36,076 nucleotides of DNA from Flammeovirgaceae bacterium BBD 1991-12. GTDB lineage: Bacteria; Bacteroidota; Bacteroidia; Cytophagales; Cyclobacteriaceae. This document shows positions 8,932 to 17,400 of the stretch, piece by piece. Numbering within the stretch: position 1 is the stretch's first letter; the number at the start of each line of letters is the position of its first letter. The notes below the pieces were generated by a model. It did no database searches and was not told where the DNA came from. It saw nothing but the letters and a program-made list of their open reading frames with translations. The DNA lies in the NCBI GenBank assembly GCA_001657315.1, contig LYSV01000060.1:20279-56354 (forward strand), written 5' to 3'. A program made the translations under genes and the position numbers.

Positions 8932-9579
8932 GGATCCACCTTGGATTATTTTTTCCTGGACCCTGTCTCCTGTATTACGTACTGAGCGAGGTTATCCGAC
9001 CCGTACTTTTTAGCCATCAGTATTTCGCTAACTTTGGCGTTACTTTCTGAATATCAGTAAGATAGATTTTTGTTATTCATTTTGTGTTTCATCAATCCGG
9101 CTTAATGGTTTGGTGATCAGAGCCTGAGATGATCTTTTTGATAATCACCTGCGAACGTCTGCTTTATATCTTTAATCAAAAAAAAATAAAAAAAGTTTTA
9201 ATTTCTGGGTTACTTAAATTACCTTTCGAGCATAAAAGAAAGTAATTGTCAATTTTTTAAACTGTATGTGTTTATAGTGTAATCTGGCTAAACTTTTCAA
9301 CCTAAATCTCCTGTACAAAAGGCTTACCAAGAGGAATATAAGTGTTCCAACACTTATCGGGGAAAGCTTTTGTCATTCCAAAAAGTCGGAGTGATCTTCA
9401 TCAACTTTATTTCAAAATAAAATGATAAAATTGTTTTATTAAACGAAACAGTGCAATATATTTGCGTCCGAAGCCCACTATATAAATTATAAATAATATT
9501 ACTATTATTATATAATGGTAGATATTGTTATATTCTTCATATCACCCAATTATTATTCACTTATCAGAAACGTTTATTT
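8932..9579. other. Gene-free stretch after atpG
   Basis: About 650 bp without a credible reading frame. A small hairpin with a T-run (around 8934-8957) may help end the atp transcript but is weak. The middle is A/T-rich (a poly-A run near 9178-9194) and shows no recognised motif. The promoter described separately lies near its 3' end. Confidence 0.5.
9434..9464 (+). promoter_or_regulatory. Promoter for the beta-barrel/lipoprotein pair
   Basis: TATATTTG (9457-9464) matches TAnnTTTG exactly, with TTTT (9434-9437) 19 bp upstream as an imperfect -33 box. The leader to the start at 9580 would be about 110 nt, longer than for the other genes here. Confidence 0.55.
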
Positions 9580-10356
9580 ATGAAAATTCTACGAATTACA
9601 TCTTATGCTCTGTCGGCTGCGATGACGTCGGTCCTGGTACTTACAGGATCTGCTTCACAGGCTCAGAGTGATGCCCCTGCTGCCGGAGGTTCGCCCGGAT
9701 CCATCCTTGTGGGTGCGAGGGCAGGCGCTAATTTCAACCAGTTTCAGCAGCCTGGAACAGCCATCGCAGGAAATGTAGGAGCCTTCGGTCGTTACGGATT
9801 GACGGATTTTCTGGAGGTGCAGGCGGATCTGCTTTATTCCGTGGAAGGTGGTGGCCGCCGTGACTACACCCCTGACATTATACCATCCGACGTTAATCCT
9901 TTCAATGGAGATGGCTTACTTAGCAGTCTGGACTATATCAACCGGTCTGTTTATTTGCAAAACGTTCAGCTGGCGATCTCAGCCCGTTTGACGCTGCCGG
10001 AACTGAACTCAGGTGCTATGGTACCCCGGTTTATTGTTGGGGGTAGCTACTCCTACAATCTTGCAGCCTTTGAGCAACGGGATCTGTTCTTCCATTTCAA
10101 TGATGGCCGTGAGGTGATCTTATCGAATCGCACAGAAAATGTAGGCGGTGATTTTTTTGATCATAACCTGTCGGCTCACGGAGGATTTGCGATGGACTAC
10201 AACCTGAGCAACGGGAATGTCTTCACGATGGAGTTCCGCTACAGCCACGGCTTTACCAATCAGATAGAGACGGAAGTGGGTCAGGCGGTGCTGATCGAAG
10301 ACCTGAGGACGAACACGTTTAGTATCAACTTTTCTTATACCCTTTTTCAATTTTAA
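9580..10356 (+). CDS. PorT-like outer membrane beta-barrel protein
   Basis: A 258-residue protein with a signal peptide (residues 1 to about 29, SASQAQS). Its body is rich in alternating strands: GARAGANFNQFQQP at the start of the barrel, TDFLEVQADLLYSVEGGG, LQLA-type strands, and a C-terminal strand ending SFSINFSYTLFQF-like with a terminal Phe. This matches the PorT / beta-barrel domain 2 family of small Bacteroidota outer membrane proteins. The next gene, a lipoprotein, starts 28 bp downstream and is probably cotranscribed. The substrate or partner is unknown. Confidence 0.75.
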   Translation: MKILRITSYALSAAMTSVLVLTGSASQAQSDAPAAGGSPGSILVGARAGANFNQFQQPGTAIAGNVGAFGRYGLTDFLEVQADLLYSVEGGGRRDYTPDIIPSDVNPFNGDGLLSSLDYINRSVYLQNVQLAISARLTLPELNSGAMVPRFIVGGSYSYNLAAFEQRDLFFHFNDGREVILSNRTENVGGDFFDHNLSAHGGFAMDYNLSNGNVFTMEFRYSHGFTNQIETEVGQAVLIEDLRTNTFSINFSYTLFQF

Positions 10357-10384
10357 GTAATCAACATCAAATTCAAATTTAAAC

Positions 10385-12613
10385 ATGAAACAACTACACA
10401 AATTACCCCTTGCCTGGCTCACGGTAATAGGCCTGAGCATAGGCTTTACGGCATGTAATGACGATTTTAATGAAGAAGACCTGCTACAGGCCCAGCAGGA
10501 CCTGGCGGATGCAGCCAACGCTGATAGGGTTGAAGCCCTGAATCAGGCAGGTAACCTGCTTGATTACACGGTGACCGTTCACTCTGACGATGTGCCTATC
10601 CAGGGAGCGAGCGTATCAGCCACCAATCAATCCGGTGCGACTGCCACTGTTACTACTGATGCAACTGGCAATGCAGTTTTCTCCGATATTCAACTCGGAG
10701 CCCATACGATTGCTATTTCTTCCGCCAATCATTTAAATGTATCTTACCTTGTGGACTTTGGAAAAGCTGAAGAAGGTGTGCACTACGAGCTGATCAATGG
10801 CAATGTAATTCCCAAGGAAATATCTGAAGCTTCGAAGATGGAGTTGTATGCCTTGAGCGGTATCCAGACAGCCACTATCAAGGGAAGAGTAGAAATTGAA
10901 ACTGATCTGACGAATTCAACCCCTGAAGTACCCCAGGACATAACTATCCGTGCGAATTTGGATGCAACGGGCTTTGAAGGTCAGCACTCAGGAAGAGAGC
11001 GTAATTCCAGTGGTACAACTGGTTCAATTTATGTTACAAGCTCCTTTTCTTTCACTCAGGGAGATATTGGATCAGCAACTGTGGACAATACTACGGGTGA
11101 ATATTCAATGGTAGTACCGGCTACGGATGAAGGTACTGATGTCGAATTGCTTTATCCATTGATTGAAACTGACCAAACTTTAGCCTTTTCAGAAGTTAAT
11201 GGCGAGGATGTAGGTTTACAGGTTGGTACGCAGATGACGCGTTTCGGGCCGGATATTAGTTCTACTGCTACCCCCACTGCTCCGGGTGTCATAGCTGTTT
11301 TTCCTGCTCCGGCAGATCCCGGTAGAGGCTTTTCAGTAACGAACTTTACTACAATGCCGAGAGATTTGAATGTTACAGGAGGTGTGGCAACTATCGATAA
11401 TTTTCCGATAGAAGAATTAGATGGTATTACAAGTAGCAGAATCCAGTTCAGAGGAACTCAGGGGTCTGGCTATCAGCTTTCACCCACTGTTGCTGTTGAT
11501 CCTGCTGATTTGACCAATGGTGCTGATGCAGAAATGGAGGCCTGGTTGGAATGGACTTTTGAGTCTGTGACCATAAATAACGAGGGGACCGGCTATGTTG
11601 CAGGGGAGAATGTAGACGTAATTATCGAAATAGTAGATGATAACTCATTGGTAGCTGATACTGAATTTGTAGGAACGGTGGTGGCAGAGGCTGATGGTAC
11701 GTTACCTGCGTCTTTGGATTTTGTCGATATCAGTGGTATTGATACGGATTTTATAGTCACTGAACTTAATGTGACTTTTGTGGGAGGCTCAGGAACTGGC
11801 GCTACTGGTACATTGACCAGAAATGGTTTTGTAAGAGCATTCAGAATAACTGATGATGGAAATGGATATACTTCAATCCCTGCTATCTCTGTTGATGGGG
11901 GTACACCGTCTACAGCAGCTACCCTCGTCATTGAAGAAATGGCATTCCAGTATGCTTTTGATCTTGATAACTCCGGTATTACACAAGGATATGTAGTTTT
12001 ACCTGAGATCAGCTTTGACTACGAGGATAGCCCTGGATCTACAATTACCTCTTCTAACGTGCAGGTAGTAAACTTTGATGCAGATGGTTTCATTAATAAC
12101 AGCTCGTCTTCTTCGCCATTACAGGACTTTTTAATTGTTTCCGGCAACACTCTTGAGTTTGATAATGATGATTTTTTTGGGCCTGAAATGATAGAAAAAG
12201 CGTTTACCTCTTTTTATTCATTTTCTGTACCTACGCCTATCGTTATAGAGCCTGAGCATAGGCAGGCAAGTGCTGATATTGTACTGCTTGATGGTGAATT
12301 AACTGGGTTGGTTGGCATTGATGCCGGAAGTGGTTATACTTCTGAGTTTGACGTGACAATCACTGTACTGACAGGACTACCGGGTTCAGGAGGAGTAGTT
12401 GACCTAACCAATTTCGACACAAATGAAAATACAGGTCAGGTTACTTGGAATCAAGCTTTTATGATTATATCCAGTGGGTCTGATTATGAGGCAAGTGCCA
12501 ATATCGGCCAGGAGAACTTTGCTGGTGCCAACAGTGTCGAGATGCGTAATGGTGAGACCATGATCATAAACGTTAATTATGGTACTGGAGATACTGTAGA
12601 AGACGTAAACTAA
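10385..12613 (+). CDS. Large surface lipoprotein with carboxypeptidase-regulatory-like domain and GxGY repeats
   Basis: A 742-residue protein with lipobox FTAC (Cys24) followed by acidic NDDFNEED, which may favour outer-membrane or surface placement. Residues about 55-115 form a carboxypeptidase-regulatory-like (prealbumin-fold) domain (YTVTVHSDDVPIQGASVSAT with a following TDATGNAVF). The second half has at least four copies of a short degenerate motif of the type xGxGYxxxPxxxV: GSGYQLSPTVAV, GTGYVAGENVDV, GNGYTSIPAISV and GSGYTSEFDVTI. Such repeats occur in other bacterial surface proteins. Its role is unknown; it is probably an extracellular beta-rich lipoprotein partnered with the upstream barrel. 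A strong terminator follows. Confidence 0.7.
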   Translation: MKQLHKLPLAWLTVIGLSIGFTACNDDFNEEDLLQAQQDLADAANADRVEALNQAGNLLDYTVTVHSDDVPIQGASVSATNQSGATATVTTDATGNAVFSDIQLGAHTIAISSANHLNVSYLVDFGKAEEGVHYELINGNVIPKEISEASKMELYALSGIQTATIKGRVEIETDLTNSTPEVPQDITIRANLDATGFEGQHSGRERNSSGTTGSIYVTSSFSFTQGDIGSATVDNTTGEYSMVVPATDEGTDVELLYPLIETDQTLAFSEVNGEDVGLQVGTQMTRFGPDISSTATPTAPGVIAVFPAPADPGRGFSVTNFTTMPRDLNVTGGVATIDNFPIEELDGITSSRIQFRGTQGSGYQLSPTVAVDPADLTNGADAEMEAWLEWTFESVTINNEGTGYVAGENVDVIIEIVDDNSLVADTEFVGTVVAEADGTLPASLDFVDISGIDTDFIVTELNVTFVGGSGTGATGTLTRNGFVRAFRITDDGNGYTSIPAISVDGGTPSTAATLVIEEMAFQYAFDLDNSGITQGYVVLPEISFDYEDSPGSTITSSNVQVVNFDADGFINNSSSSSPLQDFLIVSGNTLEFDNDDFFGPEMIEKAFTSFYSFSVPTPIVIEPEHRQASADIVLLDGELTGLVGIDAGSGYTSEFDVTITVLTGLPGSGGVVDLTNFDTNENTGQVTWNQAFMIISSGSDYEASANIGQENFAGANSVEMRNGETMIINVNYGTGDTVEDVN

Positions 12614-12642
12614 TTCAGGCAATAGATTTGTGAATAACAGAG

Positions 12643-12672
12643 GGCTGTCTCAAAAGGGGCAGCCTTCTTTTT
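12643..12672 (+). terminator. Rho-independent terminator after the lipoprotein gene
   Basis: GGCTG (12643-12647) pairs with CAGCC (12660-12664). The inner TCTC pairs with GGGG by alternating C-G and U-G pairs around an AAAA loop, for a stem of nine pairs. The run TTCTTTTTT follows directly. Confidence 0.85.
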
Positions 12673-13176
12673 TGTGAGTATATTATTTTGTCTTTCCATT
12701 AATTGCCTCCGTGTTCCAATGGCCTGACGAAGTATCTCAGCGCTTTTTTAGCCCTGAGGTCACCAGTCCTGGGACGGTCTCCTTTGTTTAACTATTCAGT
12801 GCTGTCGATTGCCCCATGGTCATAGGGTTTTGTAAAAATTTATCCAGGACTTCACTTCTTGATTTATTAGCCGGAACCCTCCTGTATTTGTTAACTCACC
12901 CTGGCTATAAACAGATGACTACCAACGAACCTTGATGCTAATATAGAGACTGTATCTCTATCTCCATATCCTCAGCCAGATGCGGTGAGTCTAAATTTAT
13001 CTTTCATGTCTATAACTATCTGGATTACCCTAAGTATAACTTATTGAATATCAATATTTTGTATAAATCCTTTTCTAAAATATAGAAAAAGTTAAAATAA
13101 TTCTTTCTTTATCATTTCCTCTGATAGTATTCTTTTCTATATTTCCGTTCGATTTAATCTCAGTGTAAACCCCAAA
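12673..13176. other. Gene-free stretch before the toxin locus
   Basis: About 500 bp with no credible coding frame. A hairpin CTCAG/CTGAG (12736-12740 with 12754-12758) is seen but has no clear role. The 3' third is strongly A/T-rich and carries the promoter candidate listed next. Confidence 0.5.
13115..13145 (+). promoter_or_regulatory. Promoter candidate for the OmpH-RHS locus
   Basis: TTTC (13115-13118), a 19-bp spacer and TATATTTC (13138-13145) each differ from the TTTG / TAnnTTTG consensus at only one base. The leader to the start at 13177 is short, which is normal here. Confidence 0.4.
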
Positions 13177-13701
13177 ATGTCCAAACTGTTGCAGTTAACC
13201 CTCTTTCTTGGCCTTGGCGTATTGTATTATCTGCATTTTTCCCTTCAAAAAGTGGTTTATGTTGATTCTGCCCGTCTGGTGAACAATTATCAGGGTATGA
13301 TCGACGCGCGACAGGAGTATCAGAAAAAGGCGCTTGTTTGGCAGACCAATATCGATACCCTGGCGAAGGAAGTACAAAAGGCCATTCAGGACTACGAAAA
13401 GGAAAATGACCGGCTCACCGCTAAGGAGAAGGAACTCTCTCAGGAACTGATACGAACGAAACAACGTCAATTACAGGATTATCAAAAAGCCATGAATGAC
13501 AAGGCGGCTCAGGAGGATAACCAGATGACCGCCCGGGTTCTTGAGGAAATGAATGCTTATGTCAGGCAATATGGAGAAACCAATAACTACCGCATTATCA
13601 TAGCTGCCACGGAATACGGAAATGTTGCATACGCTGCCGAAGGGCTTGACATTACGGATGATATTTTAAAAGGCCTGAATAAAGAATATGCCGGTCAGTA
13701 A
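13177..13701 (+). CDS. OmpH/Skp-like periplasmic chaperone
   Basis: A 174-residue protein with an N-terminal hydrophobic export or anchor segment (residues 4-23), then VVYVDSARLVNNYQGM. That is the Skp/OmpH strand motif (usual form IAYVDxxxxLxxYxGM). A long charged coiled coil (about residues 50-130, rich in Gln, Lys and Glu) and a short C-terminal strand region (YRIIIAATEYGNVAYAAEGLDIT) follow. Skp proteins are jellyfish-shaped trimers that hold unfolded outer membrane or secreted clients in the periplasm. It overlaps the next gene by 14 bp and stands at the head of a run of giant exported RHS proteins, so it may be a dedicated holdase for them; this is inference from position. Confidence 0.75.
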   Translation: MSKLLQLTLFLGLGVLYYLHFSLQKVVYVDSARLVNNYQGMIDARQEYQKKALVWQTNIDTLAKEVQKAIQDYEKENDRLTAKEKELSQELIRTKQRQLQDYQKAMNDKAAQEDNQMTARVLEEMNAYVRQYGETNNYRIIIAATEYGNVAYAAEGLDITDDILKGLNKEYAGQ

Positions 13702-14347
13702 AAAAAGTAATTTTCCTCATGGATGGGGCACACCGGGAATAAGCATGCTTCTCATGCTGTTGGTCTGGTCCTGCACCCCAAAACATCTGTCGGAAGACGA
13801 ACTTAAGGCCTATGTCGCGGAGCGTGAAGACTTGTCAAAGTCCATGAGACCCAAAGGCTACAGGGTAACGGTCACCTATCGTCCGACCGATCTGCTCATT
13901 GCTCAGGAGCTGGGCGGTGAATTTGCTGTGAATACGGAAGAGCTCACCCGGTTGCAAAAGAAGTACGAGCCCTGGTACTACTTCATTTTAAGTCTGTCAA
14001 AGGATGGTAAAGAGGCACTTTACGGGGCTGGAAGTGGCTATGACCAGTTCAGTGATATGGTGCAGACGCTTTCCTTCCGTATGGCGGGCTATGTGAATAT
14101 GACCACCGCTGGCAAAGACACAATAGAGGTAGCCGACTATGTTTTTCCCCGGACCTATGGCATGGGTGGATCTACTGATCTGATGTTCGTTTTCAACAAA
14201 GAAGAAACACTGGATGACGAATGGGTACAGTTCAATATGAAGGAATTCGGTATGGGCCTGGGCAATCAAACCTTCCGGTTTAAAGGAGAGGACCTGGAAA
14301 ATGTGCCAAAACTAAATTTCAAAGTAACCGGTGCAGAAGGAGGCTAA
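13688..14347 (+). CDS. Small lipoprotein of unknown function upstream of RHS genes
   Basis: A 219-residue protein with lipobox LVWSC (Cys29) then a charged helix (SEDELKAYVAEREDLSKSM). The rest looks like a beta-rich soluble domain (about residues 55-215) ending in a DDEWVQFNMKEFGMG-like strand region. I do not recognise a family. It overlaps the OmpH/Skp-like gene by 14 bp and is followed, about 100 bp on, by the first RHS gene. Translational coupling suggests the two small proteins work together, perhaps as periplasmic or outer-membrane accessories for export of the RHS proteins. The upstream start (MPVSKKSN) gives a longer than usual n-region. Confidence 0.65.
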   Translation: MPVSKKSNFPHGWGTPGISMLLMLLVWSCTPKHLSEDELKAYVAEREDLSKSMRPKGYRVTVTYRPTDLLIAQELGGEFAVNTEELTRLQKKYEPWYYFILSLSKDGKEALYGAGSGYDQFSDMVQTLSFRMAGYVNMTTAGKDTIEVADYVFPRTYGMGGSTDLMFVFNKEETLDDEWVQFNMKEFGMGLGNQTFRFKGEDLENVPKLNFKVTGAEGG

Positions 14348-14366
14348 TAAAATAAAAAATATCAGA

Positions 14367-14383
14367 GTCTCAAAAAGTGAGAC
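14367..14383 (+). other. Hairpin before the first RHS gene
   Basis: GTCTCA (14367-14372) and TGAGAC (14378-14383) form a perfect 6-bp stem with an AAAAG loop. No T-run follows, so it is not a standard terminator. It could be a processing or attenuation element between the accessory genes and rhsA. Confidence 0.35.
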
Positions 14384-14450
14384 GCTCACCCTATAGATTT
14401 GATGAAACTACTCACCACTCAATACTAAAGACTTACGACTATCAAAAAAT

Positions 14451-17400
14451 ATGTTTAGAAGACGAAAACTGATCAGGATCATCGCTTTGTTTTTTACCCT
14501 CGAGATGATACTTGACATTGCGCTCCCTTATGCATCATTCGCGCTTACCTCCGGACCCACTACTCCCGAAGCCTATACATTTGAACCGGTGGATACCTCC
14601 AATATGGTCAATCTTTCAACGGGTGACTTTTCATATACCCTACCCTTGATTGAAGTTCCCGGTCCGGCCGGGGGGTATCCACTTTCTCTGTCCTGCCATG
14701 CAGGCATCAGTCCGGCTGAAGAGGCTTCGTGGGTGGGGCTTGGCTGGACGTTGAACCCTGGTTCCGTTGCCAGATCTGTCAACGGCTATCCTGATGACTG
14801 GAAAGAGGTGGGAACAGTGAATAGTCAAAACTGGGTAGGAGGAGAAACAAACTATATCAAAGCTGGATTAAATGCTCCTATACCCGGATTTGGTTCGGCC
14901 TCCAACGGGGTCACCTACATGGAAGACACCTACAAGGGCAGTGGTTATGGACACTATTTTGGTGTCAATGCCGGCACTCAGTTTGGAGAGTCGAATATTG
15001 GTTTTAGCTCAGGGTTATATTATGAGGCAAATGGGATCACAGGCCCTGGGGTGACTCTGTCACAAACCTTGGGATATTCAAAAGACGGTGCTTCAGTAGG
15101 GTTGACCCGATCTTCTACTTTCTCAGCAAACGGCAGAACAGATAACTTCTCCCTGGGAGCAAATTCGACTGTTTCTGTCAATGGATATTCCCATGGCAGC
15201 ATCGTGGGAGCGTCCATTAGTACCCATCAAAAAGGGATCGCCACATCATCCCTTGGTCTTAGGAATTCTACTTTGAACAAGTCCGGCAACGTTTCTACAC
15301 ATACCAGTTCGAGGCTGCCGGGTTTTGTAGAGTTCTTTTTTGAAACCTATCCTTTTTACACCTTCCGAAGTGAGCGTACAAGATACTGGATTGAAGAAGA
15401 ACAGCGAAATAACGTCTTTGGGGCGCTCTACAATATCCCTAACACTACCGTAAATTCAGAATTTGATACAAGGGATTTTGATATCTATGACATTCACGAA
15501 ATAGAAGATGCCAGCAATCCAGGTGCAGGGATCACCACACCAGAATTTGGATTGGGGAATGAAATGATGCTGGGAGGTACCGTTCCGGCGTATGACGGCT
15601 ACATGGTCATGGGTCAGGGATTGGGAGGATCTATGAGACCCTATAACTACCTCAATGTGCTTTACAGACAAAACAAGAAAAACAAATGGGATCACCCGAA
15701 AACAAAACAATACCTGGGCACAACTTTGGTCAATACAACGGAGAATGCCGAATTCAGGTTTGAGCATGAATTCAGTAACAGATACCTGTATGATACGGAC
15801 GATTCTGAATTTTTCACTTCAGGGACCTCTCTGAATCCGCTTTCTTATGCATTCAGTGACACAGAGATCGTTTCGGACCCCGACAATACTGTTTTGAAGA
15901 CCACTAATGAACTTGCCTCGGCAACCCATGTTGAATGGTACAGCAACAGTGAGATCATTGCCGACCGTTCCATTGACGGTCTCAGGGATACAAGAAGTAA
16001 GGGATTCTTTCGTAACAGCAGCCTTGGGGATCAGGTGGGTGCCTATATGATCACCAATGCCTCGGGAGTGACCTATCACTATACATTACCGGCATACGCC
16101 TATGCTGAGGAGTATTACACTGAAAATATAAATACGGAAGACGGTGAGTTCAAGACGGTTATTAACAAAGATGAGAAATATGCCTATACCTGGCATCTGA
16201 CAGGAGTTACAGGACCTGACTATGTGGACAGAGGCGGAGGTGCCAACGGGACCGAACCTAACGGTGTACTTGATGAAAAGGATTGGGGGTACTGGGTTTC
16301 GTTTGACTATGGACTTTGGAGTGATAATTACCAATGGCGAACACCGGAAACAGGTTTTATTGAGGATCTGGACGGGAATTTTCGCGATTACAGCCGGGGA
16401 AAGAAAGAAATATACTACCTGAACAGTATCCGGACAGCAACGCATACGGCCTTATTTGTCAAGGACGTAAGAGAAGATGGAAAGGGATTGTCCAGAAATG
16501 GCAGAGACGCTACGTTCAACCCCTTTAATTGTGAGTACCCTACGGCCCTTCTTAAACTTTCCGAGATCATTCTGATAGAAAACGATGATCTGCCTTCCTT
16601 AAACTATGCACAAAACAATACATTCAGCACACCTTCTGGATGTCCTTCCCTTCACCATGGGCACAATGTTCTTCTATTGGAGAATATTGACGTCACTACA
16701 AGGGCAACCCTTGATAGCAAGGCCATAAAGTTTGCGTCTTTCAATACCGACTATTCCTTAATGCCGGGTACCCCCAATAGTTTTTCCAATAATAATATCT
16801 ATGTCAGCAACCCATCTATACCTGTCAGCTTTGGAGGTAAACTGACGTTGAAGTCGCTGCAGTTTTACGGCAAAGGCAGGGCTGACCTGCTCCCTCCTCT
16901 GAAGTTTGAATACGAAAATGCCGTGGAGCCCTATTGCAGGGATTGTACGGATTACTGGGGGTCCTACAAAAGTGACTACGATCCTATGCAGAGGGATATT
17001 AATATCCGGAAAATGCCAACGGCAGGCTCTGCAGGTAAGGCAGCCAGCTGGAGTTTAAATCAGATCACGACAAGCTTAGGCGCCGCAATAAAGATCCGTT
17101 ACAGCGCTGACGAATACAGGGAATCGGCACTGTTCAATAAGGTGAACCTGCCGATATCCCGGCTTGAAACGGATGGAAGTGGTTTGTATAAAGCCTATTT
17201 CGACAATATAACCGGCCAATTGAATGACTATTTCAGTGTAGGACAGGATGTCAACAGCTTCGTCGTCATATCCAGAGCTACCAAAAGAGTCTATCAATAC
17301 GATCCTTTTCTTCCTTTTGGAGGATGTGCCGATGTGACCCATTTCAGGATCACGGACATTAATGACTACTATGACCAGGGGCAGATCCAATCTATCGGGT

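Noticed and set aside
8934-8957. Terminator after atpG
   Set aside because: The stem is only four pairs plus a wobble pair. It is mentioned in the intergenic entry but too weak for its own call.
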